Source: Dyella terrae | Lineage (GTDB): Bacteria; Pseudomonadota; Gammaproteobacteria; Xanthomonadales; Rhodanobacteraceae | Direction: 5' to 3' | NCBI RefSeq assembly: GCF_022394535.1 | Contig: NZ_CP089414.1 | Coordinates: forward strand, 3,534,001 to 3,598,000 | Length of the DNA stretch: 64,000 bases | In this document: positions 47,464 to 56,898 of the stretch, piece after piece | Layout: every line of letters starts with the position of its first letter | How positions within the stretch are numbered: the first letter of the stretch is position 1 | The notes under the pieces: model-generated | Told to the model about the DNA's origin: nothing | Databases searched by the model: none | What the model saw: the letters and a program-made list of their open reading frames with translations, nothing else | Position numbers and translations under genes: made by a program

Positions 47464-47641
47464 CCGAAGCCGGTCGACTCGCCGTTATTTCTTGGCGAGC
47501 ATGAACGGCTTCCACACGCCGCAGGCTCCCGGTAGGGAGTGATTCAGTGGCTACCGCGAGGATGGGAACCGCGCGGGCTCTCTTTATTTTTCTGTCCGCA
47601 CGTCGGGCCGGCATACACCGGACCGGAAGGGCTGACTGCTG
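47464..47641. other. Spacer between tsaC and the AMP-binding gene
   Basis: No gene supported. A small TCGCC/GGCGA inverted pair around 47480-47500 may be a weak hairpin. The AMP-binding gene promoter would lie here. Confidence 0.3.
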
Positions 47642-49024
47642 TTGTCGGAGAACACCTTGGCAATCGTTTCTGAAAACCTCCAGCTCGAACGGTCCGCGCC
47701 GGGTCGGCCCCTGCTGGCGGCTGGTGCGCCGGAGCGCCCGGTCGTGTGGCGTGGGGCTCGGCCGGTGAGCGCCGCGCACTTTATGGCGCACGTGCAGGCA
47801 GTCGCCGGGCAGCTTCCCGCAGCCCCTGCCGCAGTGAACCTGTGCGAGGACCGCTACGCGTTCCTGGTGGCGTTCTGCGCGATCGCCCTTCGTGGCCAGA
47901 CCAACCTGCTGCCCTCGTCCCGCGCGCCCAAGGCCGTGGCCGAGGTAATGGCTGCTCACCCCGGCTGCTATGCGCTGGGTGAGCAGGAGTTGGACGCGCC
48001 GCCCGCCCACTACCGCCACCTGCCTGGCCTGATGGATCCGCCGGCCGACGTCGAGGGCGTGCTCGAGATCCCGCTGCTTCCGGTCGACCAAGTCGTGGCC
48101 ATTGGCTACACCTCCGGCTCGACTGGCGTGCCCAAGGGCAATCCCAAGACCTGGGGCAGCTTCCACGCCAGCAACACCGGCAACACGCGAGCACTGCAGG
48201 GAACCGTTGGCGAACACTTCCACGTAGTCGCCACGGTGCCGCCGCAGCACATGTACGGCATGGAGATGTCGGTGCTGATGCCTTTGCTCGGCGACGTCGC
48301 CGTGCATGCGGGCCGCCCGCTGCTGCCGGCCGATGTGGCGGCAGCGCTGGCCGACGTACCTCAGCCCCGCGTGCTGGTGACCACGCCGGTCCATCTGCGT
48401 GCCTTGATCGAATCAGGCGTGACGCTGCCGCCGATCGATGCGATGGTCTCTGCCACCGCCCCGATGCCCGTGGAATTGGCTCAGGCGGCCGAAGCACGCT
48501 TCGGCGCGCCGCTGCTGGAAGTGTTCGGCTCGACCGAGACCTGCGTGTTCGCTAGCCGCCGCTCCGCCTTCGACGAACCCTGGTCGCTGTACGACGACGT
48601 GCAGTTGCATCCGCAGCCCGACGGCACCCTGGTGCGCGCGCCGCAACTGGCGCAGCCGATGACGCTGGCGGACATCGTTACGCTGCACGACGGCGGCCGT
48701 CGCTTCCGCCTGTGCGGTCGCCATTCGGACTTGCTGGACATCGCTGGCAAGCGGGCGTCGCTGGGCGATCTGACGCGGCGACTGCAGGCTATTCCTGGGG
48801 TATTGGATGGCGTGGTGTTCCAGCTGGAAAGCGGAGACGCATTGGGCGTGCATCGCATTGCTGCGGTGGCAGTAGCACCGGGGCTGGATGAGCACACGAT
48901 CCTCGATGCGTTTCGCGAGTCGGTGGACCCGGTGTTTTTGCCGCGGCCGTTGAAGTTGGTGGATAGCTTGCCGCGCAATGAGACGGGGAAGTTGCCGAGG
49001 GCGGCGTTGTTGGCCTTGCTGTAG
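47642..49024 (+). CDS. AMP-binding acyl/aryl ligase
   Basis: Adenylate-forming enzyme of 460 aa, shorter than typical acyl-CoA synthetases. ATP-binding A3 motif YTSGSTGVPKGNPKTW, FGSTETCVFASRR, and a C-terminal catalytic lysine in LPRNETGKLPRAAL are present. It resembles the ligases of aryl-polyene/xanthomonadin clusters, but no other genes of such a cluster are in the window, so the substrate is open. Start is uncertain: TTG at 47642, or TTG at 47657 with GGAG six bases upstream. The stop codon lies at the edge of the following repeat island. Confidence 0.8.
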   Translation: MSENTLAIVSENLQLERSAPGRPLLAAGAPERPVVWRGARPVSAAHFMAHVQAVAGQLPAAPAAVNLCEDRYAFLVAFCAIALRGQTNLLPSSRAPKAVAEVMAAHPGCYALGEQELDAPPAHYRHLPGLMDPPADVEGVLEIPLLPVDQVVAIGYTSGSTGVPKGNPKTWGSFHASNTGNTRALQGTVGEHFHVVATVPPQHMYGMEMSVLMPLLGDVAVHAGRPLLPADVAAALADVPQPRVLVTTPVHLRALIESGVTLPPIDAMVSATAPMPVELAQAAEARFGAPLLEVFGSTETCVFASRRSAFDEPWSLYDDVQLHPQPDGTLVRAPQLAQPMTLADIVTLHDGGRRFRLCGRHSDLLDIAGKRASLGDLTRRLQAIPGVLDGVVFQLESGDALGVHRIAAVAVAPGLDEHTILDAFRESVDPVFLPRPLKLVDSLPRNETGKLPRAALLALL

Positions 49025-50070
49025 CCGGCCTTTGACCTTTGCTCCCTCTCCCCTTTGGGGTGAGGGATGGGTGCTCGCCTTATCGTTTCGATGAAACCGT
49101 CACCCCTGCGCAGGCAGGGGTCCAGTGACTTTGGCTCTCGCTTGGTTGTCGCGTGGTCGCGACCTGGCTCGCCTGCGGCGGGCTTTCGACCTCCTGCCGG
49201 AGGCCGAGTTACTTTTCTTTGCTTGCCGAAGAAAAGTAACCCGAAGAAGGGCACCCCGGATGAGTCGCCTTCCGGGCTATCGCCCTCCAGGTGCGCGTGC
49301 GGGTTCCGGGCTTTTCGACAGGGCTCCTGCCCTGGCGAAAAGGAATCGGCATCCGTGCCGATTCCCCTGCGGGCCTTCTCTCCACCCGCCCGCCGCCTCA
49401 TACGGGGCCCTGGTAGATCAAAAGCAGCAAGCTCACGGCTCGTGCAGCTCTGCTGCACATCGCATCGCCGCGGGTAGCGTTGTTCCTGCTCTAGTGCGTA
49501 AAGTCAGGCAGAAGAGAAAGACGATGCCGCTAGGTGGCGAGTTATCCACAGCGGTCGGGACGCGTGGCGCGAGCTTTATCTAGCCCCGGCGCTCGGAAAG
49601 CGTAGTAAAGCCCGCTTCAATTCCTCTCCGCATCAGCGCGATGTGCAGCTCCGCTGCACGAGCCGTGAGCTTGCAGCCTTTGATCTACCGGGCCCCTTGT
49701 GCGGCGGTGAGGGGTGGACGAGAAGGCCCGCAGGGGGGATCGGCACGGATGCCGATCCCTTTTCGCCGGGGCAGGAGCCCCGTCGAAAAGCCCGGCCGCC
49801 TCTCACGAACTGGCCGGCTTCGCCGGCCAGCGCCAAGCGGGGGTGCCCTTTCTTCGGGTTACTTTTCTTCGGCAAGCAAAGAAAAGTGACTCGGCTTCCG
49901 GTAGGAGGACGAAACGCCCGCGGCGTAGGCGGCCAGGTCACGGCAACGCCACAACCACGCGACAACCAGCCTGAACCCCACCTCATGCTGCGCTGCGAAA
50001 TCCCCTCCCTCCCCTTACAATGTCCCATTACGCCGCCCTCGGCGCACCATCTTCAGCAGTTGGAGTCCCC
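49025..50070. repeat. Intergenic island 2: inverted copies of the dispersed 540-bp element
   Basis: No gene is supported. A hairpin (CCCTCTCCCC/GGGGTGAGGG, one mismatch, 49044-49066) is followed by a forward copy of the element (49098 to about 49634), beginning with a CACCCCTGC/GCAGGGGT palindrome. A second, reverse, incomplete copy follows (about 49640-49972). Corresponding parts of island 1 match closely along their whole length, including the TTACTTTTCTT palindromes (near 49209 and 49858). Frames encoding LPKKSNPKKG are repeat-derived. The last 100 bp should hold the purD promoter. Confidence 0.8.
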
Positions 50071-51354
50071 ATGAAAGTCCTGGTCATCGGCAGCGGCGGG
50101 CGCGAACACGCGCTGGCGTGGAAGCTCAAGCAGTCGCCGCGCGTAAGCGAAGTGATCGTGGCTCCGGGCAACGCGGGCACCGCGCGCGAAAAGGGCTTGC
50201 GCAACGCAAATCTGGCGGTGACCGACCTGGATGGCCTGCTCAAGCTCGCCAAGGACGAGAAGGTCGAGCTGACCGTGGTGGGCCCGGAAGTACCGCTGGT
50301 GGCGGGTCTGGTCGACAAGTTCCGCGCCGCCGGCCTGCGTTGCTTCGGTCCCCGCGCGATCGCGGCGCAGTTGGAGGGTTCCAAAGCGTTCGCCAAGGAT
50401 TTTCTGCTCCGCCACAACATCCCCACCGCGCGCTATGCCGTGTTCACGCAGCTCGACCCTGCTCTTGCCTATGTACGCAAGCATGGCGCTCCCATCGTCA
50501 TCAAGGCCGACGGCCTGGCGGCAGGCAAGGGCGTGGTGGTGGCGCTGACGCTGGCGGATGCCGAACAGGCGTTGCATGACATGCTGGGGGCACACCAGTT
50601 TGGCGACGCTTCCGCGCGCGTGGTGATCGAGGAATTCCTTGATGGCGAGGAAGCCAGCTACATCGTGATGAGCGACGGTCAGCACGCGCTGCCGATGGCC
50701 AGCAGCCAGGACCACAAGCGCCGCGACGAAGGCGACCTGGGCCCGAACACGGGCGGCATGGGCGCCTACTCGCCCGCGCCGGTGGTCACGCCGGAAGTCG
50801 AGAAGCGCATCCTCAAGGAAGTGATCGAGCCGACGCTGCGCGGCATGGCCATGGAAGGTGCACCGTTCATCGGCTTCCTCTACGCAGGCCTCATGATCGA
50901 TAAGAGCGGCATGCCCAAGGTCATCGAGTTCAACGTGCGCTTCGGCGATCCGGAAACGCAGCCGATCATGCTGCGCCTGAAGTCGGATCTGGTGGAGCTG
51001 ATCGAGGCTGCGCTCGACGGCGAACTTCACCACACTCATGTGCAATGGGATACGCGCCCGTCACTGGGCGTGGTGATGGCGGCGGGCGGGTACCCGGGCA
51101 AGGTGCGTAGTGGTGATGTCATCAGCGGGCTGGATAGCGATTTCGGCCCGGACACGAAGGTGTTCCACGCCGGTACGCAGTTGGATGCTCAGGGCCACGT
51201 TGTTTCAGCCGGCGGCCGCGTGCTCACGGTTTGCGCGCTTGGCAAGGACATCGCCGCTGCTCGCGAGAATGCTTATGCGGCAGTGTCGAAGATTCATTAC
51301 GAAGGCGCGTTCTGTCGCCGCGACATCGCGCATCGCGCGCTGCATCGCAGCTGA
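50071..51354 (+). CDS. purD: Phosphoribosylamine-glycine ligase
   Basis: GAR synthetase of purine biosynthesis: phosphoribosylamine + glycine + ATP. Protein of 427 aa with MKVLVIGSGGREHALAWKL, an ATP-grasp domain (IVIKADGLAAGKGVVVAL, NTGGMGAYSPAP) and EFNVRFGDPETQPIM. ATG at 50071 with GGAG upstream. Followed by a good terminator. Confidence 0.97.
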   Translation: MKVLVIGSGGREHALAWKLKQSPRVSEVIVAPGNAGTAREKGLRNANLAVTDLDGLLKLAKDEKVELTVVGPEVPLVAGLVDKFRAAGLRCFGPRAIAAQLEGSKAFAKDFLLRHNIPTARYAVFTQLDPALAYVRKHGAPIVIKADGLAAGKGVVVALTLADAEQALHDMLGAHQFGDASARVVIEEFLDGEEASYIVMSDGQHALPMASSQDHKRRDEGDLGPNTGGMGAYSPAPVVTPEVEKRILKEVIEPTLRGMAMEGAPFIGFLYAGLMIDKSGMPKVIEFNVRFGDPETQPIMLRLKSDLVELIEAALDGELHHTHVQWDTRPSLGVVMAAGGYPGKVRSGDVISGLDSDFGPDTKVFHAGTQLDAQGHVVSAGGRVLTVCALGKDIAAARENAYAAVSKIHYEGAFCRRDIAHRALHRS

Positions 51355-51380
51355 TTCGCCGGGCGTCTCGCCTCGTTTTG

Positions 51381-51407
51381 AAAAGCCCCGGACGTCAGGG
51401 GCTTTTT
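51381..51407. terminator. Bidirectional Rho-independent terminator after purD
   Basis: AAAAGCCCC and GGGGCTTTT(T) pair around an 8-nt loop; T tracts lie on both sides, so it can end purD and the leftward SRPBCC gene. Confidence 0.92.
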
Positions 51408-51429
51408 CATATCGTGTTCCGCGCGAGCG

Positions 51430-51876
51430 TCAACCCGGGATCTCTGGCTCGACCAGTTGCGCGAGATGGATCAGCGATTCCTGCCAGCCAAGGTAGCACT
51501 GGTCGGTCGGAATCACCTCAGGAATGCCTTCCTGCACAACATGCAGTTCCGTGCCGCAGGAAACCTTCTTGAGCGTGATCGTCGTCTGCATCTCGCCGGG
51601 CAGATTGGCGCCGTCGAAGCGTGCCGTGTAGCGGATGCGTTCGCCCGGAACAAGCTCATGATAGGTGCCACCAAACGAATGGCTGTTGCCACTCGTGAAG
51701 TTGGTGAAGGACATCTGATAAGTGCCGCCCACCTTGGCATCCATCTGATGCACTTTGCCGGTAAAGCCATGCGGCGGCAGCCAGCGTGCCATGGCGTCCG
51801 GGGTCGTAAAGGCGCGATAGATCTTCTCAGGCGTGGTGCGAAGGACACGATGAAGCGTGACGGTTCCGGTGGTCAT
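51430..51876 (-). CDS. SRPBCC (AHSA1-like) family protein
   Basis: Protein of 148 aa with the START/AHSA1 fold pattern: VTLHRVLRTTPEKIYRAFTT, MARWLPPHGF, GGTYHELVPGERIRYT and GWQESLIHLAQLVE at the C-terminus. Family members bind hydrophobic ligands or act as chaperone cofactors; no specific role is predictable. Transcribed with or next to the DHFR-like gene. Confidence 0.85.
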   Translation of the reverse strand: MTTGTVTLHRVLRTTPEKIYRAFTTPDAMARWLPPHGFTGKVHQMDAKVGGTYQMSFTNFTSGNSHSFGGTYHELVPGERIRYTARFDGANLPGEMQTTITLKKVSCGTELHVVQEGIPEVIPTDQCYLGWQESLIHLAQLVEPEIPG

Positions 51877-51962
51877 GCGATTGCTCCATGGAAGGAATGA
51901 ACAAGCTCGTGCGGCCTGTTATGGATTCGACGAACGAAGTAGCTCCATTTCGACGCGCACGT

Positions 51963-52610
51963 TCAGGCGCGTTTGCGTAGGAAGACGTGCGTGGCCCGCT
52001 CGCCGGGCACGCTGTCTACGGTTTCATACCCGAGCGCGGGTAGATCCAGGCCCGCAAACAGCGCTTCGCCGCGGCCCATAAGGATCGGGCGCACGGCAAG
52101 ATGAAGGTCGTCGAGTAATCCTGCCTGCAGATATTGGCGTACCGTGGCGGCGCCACCCCCGACGCGCACGTCCTGCTTGCCGGCCGCCGCGCGCGCCTGC
52201 TCAAGCGCAGCGTGGATGCCTTCAGTAACGAAATGGAACGTGGTGCCACCGGCCATGGTGAGCGGCGGCCGTGCGTGATGCGTCAGCACGAACACGGGCA
52301 CGTGGTACGACGGCTCATCGCCCCACCAGCCCTTCCAGCTGTCGTCCGGCCATGGTCCGCGTACCGGTCCGAACATATTGCGCCCGAGGATCCATGCGCC
52401 GATACCGTCAAAGCCTTTCTCCGCTATGCCATTGTCGACACCTGTCTCGCCATCGCCGCTTCCGTACATGCGCTGGAACATGCGCGTGGCAAAGAACCAT
52501 TCCATAAGTGCGGGGCCGCCGACGCCCAGCGGGTTCTCCAGGTCCTGATTCGGGCCGGCACTGAAGCCGTCCAGGGAAACGGCGAAGCTCTGCACACGAA
52601 GTTTCGACAT
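51963..52610 (-). CDS. Dihydrofolate reductase family protein (RibD C-terminal-like)
   Basis: Protein of 215 aa with the fold of DHFR/RibD reductases: SFAVSLDGFSAGP at the N-terminus, ILGRNMFGP, VRVGGGAATVRQYLQAGLLD and LHLAVRPILMGRGEALF. Not the housekeeping folA. Substrate is unknown. ATG at 52610 is used; the frame stays open upstream without support. Confidence 0.85.
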   Translation of the reverse strand: MSKLRVQSFAVSLDGFSAGPNQDLENPLGVGGPALMEWFFATRMFQRMYGSGDGETGVDNGIAEKGFDGIGAWILGRNMFGPVRGPWPDDSWKGWWGDEPSYHVPVFVLTHHARPPLTMAGGTTFHFVTEGIHAALEQARAAAGKQDVRVGGGAATVRQYLQAGLLDDLHLAVRPILMGRGEALFAGLDLPALGYETVDSVPGERATHVFLRKRA

Positions 52611-52966
52611 GGTTTGTTGTCCTTCAAAGAGTGATCGACTATGCGACGAAGAAAGCGCTTCCATTTCGACACGGCACCCCATGCTCCCCCAAGGTGCCTT
52701 CCGGATGTTGCTGGTTTCCACCACGCGCTGCGGTCAGTGAACTGTGGCCTGCGCCGAACGGCAGTGGCTGAACGGCCGGCCAAGGGACATTGCCCCAAGC
52801 CATAACGCAAACCGGGTCATGGCGGCGTGTCGAGTCTCGATTCCGCATACGCTGGTAGCGCCACTAGATGGGTCGACCAGGGCTTTCAACAAGAACGGCA
52901 ACGACCTATAGCGATGAGCGGGGGCTTTCGCGCTAGGCTTGCCGCCACGACACGCAAGGGATCCGC
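52611..52966. other. Intergenic region without a supported gene
   Basis: About 356 bp between the divergent DHFR-like and LplT-PlsC genes. Short open frames on the minus strand have no recognised domain. Promoters for both genes are expected here. Confidence 0.4.
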
Positions 52967-54841
52967 ATGAGCCAATTCAGCCTGCTTGGAAGCCGCCGCT
53001 TCGCGCCCTTCTTCTGGACGCAGGCGCTGGGTGCGTTCAACGACAGCGCGTTCCGCAACGCCATGGTCACGCTGGTGGCATTCCAGATGGGGCTGGATGA
53101 CAAATCGGTGTCGCTCTACACCAATCTGGCGCCAGCGCTGTTCATCCTGCCCTACTTCCTGTTTTCGGCCACCGCAGGGCAGCTGGCGGAGAAGTACGAG
53201 AAGACGCGCATCATCCGCTACGTGAAGCTGTTCGAGATCGCCGCGATGGTGGTCGCTTCGATTGGCTTCTACACGCATCACACCACGCTTCTGCTGGTAG
53301 TGCTGTTCCTGATGGGACTGCACTCCACAACCTTCGGGCCCATCAAGTACGCCATCCTGCCGCAGGCGCTGAAGCCGGAAGAACTGGTGGGCGGTAACGG
53401 TTTGGTGGAGATGGGCACGCAGCTGGCGATACTGATCGGCATGATCGCCGGCGGCTCGCTGATGATGATCCATGGCCATGGGCCCATCGCTGCCTCGGCT
53501 GCGACCATCGCCATTGCCGTGCTCGGTTACCTTGCCAGTCGCCGCATTCCTCCCGCGCCAGCCACCGCCCCCGATCTTGTCTTCAATTGGAACCCGGTGA
53601 CGGAGACCGCGCGTGTGCTCGGCATCACCAAGGCCGACCGGCGCGTGTTCAACGCCGTGCTCGGCATCTCCTGGTTCTGGTTCTTCGGCACCGTGCTTGT
53701 CGCGCAGTTGCCCAACTACACGCGCCTCAACCTGGGTGGTGATGGTTCGGTCGGAGTGCTGGTGCTTACCTTGTTCTCGCTGGGCACGGGCATCGGTGCG
53801 CTGTTGTGCGAGCGCATGTCGGGTCGCCGCGTAGAGGTGGGGCTGGTGCCCCTGGGCGCGTTCGGCCTTACCGCGTTCGGCGTGGATCTGTTTTTCGCCC
53901 ATCCGCATCTGGCTACCGTGCATGGCCTGGACTGGCTTGCCTTCCTGCATTCCGCCGGAAGCTGGCGCGTGGTGATGGATCTCACGTTGATCGGCGTGTT
54001 CAGCGGCTTCTACGTGGTGCCGCTGTTCGCCTATGTGCAGGCGCGTACGCCGCGCGATCGTCTGTCGCGCGTGATCGCGGGCAACAACATCCTCAACGCG
54101 CTCTTCATTTGCATGGCCTCGGGGTTTGGCCTGGGGCTGGGTGCGGCGGGGCTGACGGCGGTGCAGATCTTCCTTGCTGTGGCGCTGCTCAACGTAGTGG
54201 TGGCGGTTTACATCTTCACCATCGTTCCAGAGTTCTTGATGCGCTTCATCACCTGGGTGCTGGTGAACACGTTGTACCGCGTGCGCGTCGACGGGCTGGA
54301 GAACATCCCGGAAGAAGGCCCCGCGCTGCTGGTGTGCAACCACGTTAGTTTCATGGACCCGCTGCTGCTGATGGCGAATCTGCGGCGGCCCGCGCGCTTT
54401 GTCATGTACTACAAGATCTTCAACATCCCGGTGCTGAAGTTCGTGTTCCACACTGCCAAGGCGATTCCCATCGCCGGGCAGAAGGAAGATCCGGAGGTGC
54501 TGAATCGAGCGTACGAAGAAGTGGATGCGGCGCTGGCCGATGGCGACTTGGTGTGCATCTTCCCCGAGGGCGGATTGACCAAGGATGGCGATATCGGGCC
54601 GTTCCGTCCGGGCGTGTCGCGCATCCTGGAACGTCGTCCGGTACCCGTCGTGCCGCTGGCGTTGCGCGGCCTGTGGGGCAGCGTGTGGAGTCGCCGCGAC
54701 TCGATGATGCACCGCGCTCGCCTGCCGCGCCGCTTCCGTGCGCGCGTGGAACTGGTCGGCAGCGCGCCGATCGCACCGCAGGACGTTCGCATGGATGCGC
54801 TCGAGGCCCGCGTGCGCGAGCTGCGCGGCGATATGGCCTGA
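52967..54841 (+). CDS. MFS lysophospholipid transporter-acyltransferase fusion
   Basis: Protein of 624 aa. Residues about 1-420 are an LplT-like MFS transporter (FFWTQALGAFNDSAFRNAM, 12 helices). Residues about 430-620 are a PlsC domain with NHVSFMD and FPEGGLTKDG catalytic motifs. It probably flips 2-acyl lysophospholipids inward and re-acylates them. The acyl-ACP synthetase domain found in Aas and in three-domain versions is missing. Start context ggatccgcATG. Confidence 0.9.
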   Translation: MSQFSLLGSRRFAPFFWTQALGAFNDSAFRNAMVTLVAFQMGLDDKSVSLYTNLAPALFILPYFLFSATAGQLAEKYEKTRIIRYVKLFEIAAMVVASIGFYTHHTTLLLVVLFLMGLHSTTFGPIKYAILPQALKPEELVGGNGLVEMGTQLAILIGMIAGGSLMMIHGHGPIAASAATIAIAVLGYLASRRIPPAPATAPDLVFNWNPVTETARVLGITKADRRVFNAVLGISWFWFFGTVLVAQLPNYTRLNLGGDGSVGVLVLTLFSLGTGIGALLCERMSGRRVEVGLVPLGAFGLTAFGVDLFFAHPHLATVHGLDWLAFLHSAGSWRVVMDLTLIGVFSGFYVVPLFAYVQARTPRDRLSRVIAGNNILNALFICMASGFGLGLGAAGLTAVQIFLAVALLNVVVAVYIFTIVPEFLMRFITWVLVNTLYRVRVDGLENIPEEGPALLVCNHVSFMDPLLLMANLRRPARFVMYYKIFNIPVLKFVFHTAKAIPIAGQKEDPEVLNRAYEEVDAALADGDLVCIFPEGGLTKDGDIGPFRPGVSRILERRPVPVVPLALRGLWGSVWSRRDSMMHRARLPRRFRARVELVGSAPIAPQDVRMDALEARVRELRGDMA

Positions 54842-54864
54842 GCTCCGGTTACCTCATGTGGAGC

Positions 54865-54888
54865 ACGCACGCCCAGCGGGGTGTGCGT
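54865..54888. terminator. Hairpin between convergent genes
   Basis: ACGCACGCCC and GGGTGTGCGT form a 10-bp stem (one G-T pair) with an AGCG loop, between the fusion gene and ampE. T content afterwards is modest. Confidence 0.5.
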
Positions 54889-54910
54889 TGATGTTTACGC
54901 TTAGCGGCTC

Positions 54911-55780
54911 TTAGGCCATCCAGCCTGCGATGACCACTAGCGCTACCACGCTGAGCCACGCGAGCAGCGCGCGAAGCAGCGCGCCGCGAAGGCGGATCAG
55001 CTCGGCCAGCGTATCGATGCGTTCTTCCGCATAGCCGTCACCCGCTTCGATATCCACCTGCACATCTGCACGTGCAGCTGCGCCGAGGAAGCCGGCGCCT
55101 TCCACATACCAACTGTTGGGCGACTGCTGCTGGTGCCAGCGCTTCCAGGCGCCGATCACGGCATCCCAATGGCCGACCAGTGCCAGCGTGAACACCATCA
55201 GCTGCGCCGGCAGCCAGTCGACTACGTTGGCGAAGGAGCGCGCCGCGTGGCGCGCGGGCGTGTCCAGGCGCAAGGTCTGGTCGCGGCCCAGCGTCTGCGC
55301 GAGGCGATAGAGCAGCGCGCCGACCGGGCCCAGCAAGAAGAACCAAAGCAGCACGCCAAAGCGGCGATGCAGGGCCGCGTAGGCGGTGGCCTCGCCGAGC
55401 GATACGGCGTTCCAGGCGACCGGGTCGCCGTCATCCGACAAGGCTTGGGCCGCGGCTTCGCGCGAAGGCTGATCGGGCGCCTTGATGATGGCTTCGAGAT
55501 CGGCTTCGTAGGCGTGCGGGCCAAAGCAGTACAGCAGCACTACGAACGAGAACACCAGGCGGAACAGTTCGCTGCCCGGCAGCAAGCCGATCAGCCAAAG
55601 GGCGATGATGCACAACACCACCGGCACGCCGAGCGTTACCGCAACGCGTGCGGGACCGGCGGTGTCCCCCAGTTGTGCCACCCAACGGCGGAATCCGCCA
55701 TCGCCACGCCAATGCGCGAGTTGCGGCATGACGTGCACCAGGCCGAGTGCGATGAGTGCGGATAGCAAGCTGACAGCCAT
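54911..55780 (-). CDS. AmpE-like regulatory signalling membrane protein
   Basis: Protein of 289 aa with about four membrane helices (start, residues 50-70, 75-95, and C-terminal LLAWLSVVALVVIAGWMA). Family features include FVVLLYCFGP, ATAYAALHRRFGVLLWFFLLGPVG and VDWLPAQLMVFTLALVG. AmpE is usually next to ampD; here ampD is absent. Role in beta-lactamase signalling is therefore uncertain. ATG at 55780 chosen by the hydrophobic N-terminus. Confidence 0.82.
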   Translation of the reverse strand: MAVSLLSALIALGLVHVMPQLAHWRGDGGFRRWVAQLGDTAGPARVAVTLGVPVVLCIIALWLIGLLPGSELFRLVFSFVVLLYCFGPHAYEADLEAIIKAPDQPSREAAAQALSDDGDPVAWNAVSLGEATAYAALHRRFGVLLWFFLLGPVGALLYRLAQTLGRDQTLRLDTPARHAARSFANVVDWLPAQLMVFTLALVGHWDAVIGAWKRWHQQQSPNSWYVEGAGFLGAAARADVQVDIEAGDGYAEERIDTLAELIRLRGALLRALLAWLSVVALVVIAGWMA

Positions 55781-55913
55781 GGATGCGAATCTCCTGTCGA
55801 CGGCCGCATTGTAGGGCAAGGTCGTGACGGGTTATCGCCCTGTCATGCGGCGACGCTCGTGCTCGTCATATCGTCGAAAGCCGAATGACGTCGAGGGCGT
55901 TGCAAAGGTCGCT

Positions 55914-56885
55914 TCAGCCTTTGTAACGCTTCACCAGCTCATCCAGTTCAAGCCCCGCTTGCTGGCGCAACCAATGCTCGAGCAGGCGATAGGACACGGA
56001 CAGCGGTGGCGAAGGAAGGAAGCTACCGTCGGCCATGCCGTCGACAATCTCCTGCGGCGTGAACCAACGCGCGTCTTCCAGCTCGTGATCACGCAAGCGA
56101 ATACTGCGGTTCAACGCCTTAGCGGTGAAGCCGACCATCAGCGATTGCGGCAGTGGCCATGGCTGTGACGAGTGGTAATGCACCTCGCCCACGACCACGC
56201 CGGATTCTTCGGCGACCTCGCGGCGCACGGCGTCTTCCAGTGCTTCGCCCGGTTCGACGAAACCTGCCAACGTCGAATAACGCCCCGTCGGCCAGCCCGC
56301 CTGGCGGCCGAGCAGGCAGGCGTCTTCGTGTTCCACGATGACGATGACAGCGGCGTCGGTGCGCGGGAACTGCATGCGGCCGCAGTCGTTGTTAGTGCAC
56401 TGCGCGCGATGACCGGCCGCCACCAACACCAGCGGCGAACCGCAATAAGGACAGTGGCGCGTTTCGCGCTGCCAGTGCGCGAGGCCCTTGCCATAGGCGA
56501 ACAGGCGGGCTTCGTCCTCTGGCAACAGCAGGCCCACCTCACGCAGCCCGCCGCGGCGTGCGCCCAGCGCATGCTCCAGGTCGGCCGCGCGCTGGTCATC
56601 ATCCAGCGCAATGAGGAAGTTCGGCCGCTCGCCGGTGAGACCGAGGAAGCTCGCCTTCGCATCGCCCAGTAGGCGCTCGCGTTCGGCACTGTCCAGCCAG
56701 CGCAGCGCAGAGCCTTCCGCGCGCAGGTAGGTTTGCCCCAGTGGATCGATCAGCACGTAGCGCGCACTGTCGGATGCGGCCAGCTCGTTGATCCACATGG
56801 ATTCATCGCGCCGCTCGGCGACGCGGTCGAGGATCAGACTGAGGCCCGCGAACGTGTTGTGTCGCGGCGGGGCGGTGCGATCCAT
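55914..56885 (-). CDS. nudC: NAD+ diphosphatase (NADH pyrophosphatase)
   Basis: Nudix hydrolase of 323 aa that cleaves NAD(H) and can remove NAD caps from RNA. Contains the NUDIX-like N-terminal domain, the zinc ribbon (HCPYCGSPL and CTNNDCGRMQFPR), the Nudix box GFVEPGEALEDAVRREVAEE and the family-specific SQPWPLPQSLM. Followed by erpA on the same strand (which lies upstream of it). Confidence 0.94.
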   Translation of the reverse strand: MDRTAPPRHNTFAGLSLILDRVAERRDESMWINELAASDSARYVLIDPLGQTYLRAEGSALRWLDSAERERLLGDAKASFLGLTGERPNFLIALDDDQRAADLEHALGARRGGLREVGLLLPEDEARLFAYGKGLAHWQRETRHCPYCGSPLVLVAAGHRAQCTNNDCGRMQFPRTDAAVIVIVEHEDACLLGRQAGWPTGRYSTLAGFVEPGEALEDAVRREVAEESGVVVGEVHYHSSQPWPLPQSLMVGFTAKALNRSIRLRDHELEDARWFTPQEIVDGMADGSFLPSPPLSVSYRLLEHWLRQQAGLELDELVKRYKG

Positions 56886-56898
56886 GCGGTGGCCAGGC

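Noticed and set aside
47450..48394. Leftward open frame of 314 codons over the AMP-binding gene
   Set aside because: Antisense shadow lacking any motif; the rightward gene has intact adenylation motifs.
49542..49550. TTATCCACA, a perfect DnaA box
   Set aside because: Single box inside a repeat; the matching position in the 36-kb copy is changed, and there is no dnaA/dnaN context or AT-rich unwinding region.
52886..54712. Open frame of 608 codons antisense to the LplT-PlsC gene
   Set aside because: His/Gln/Arg-rich shadow frame with no family match; the sense gene has complete motifs.
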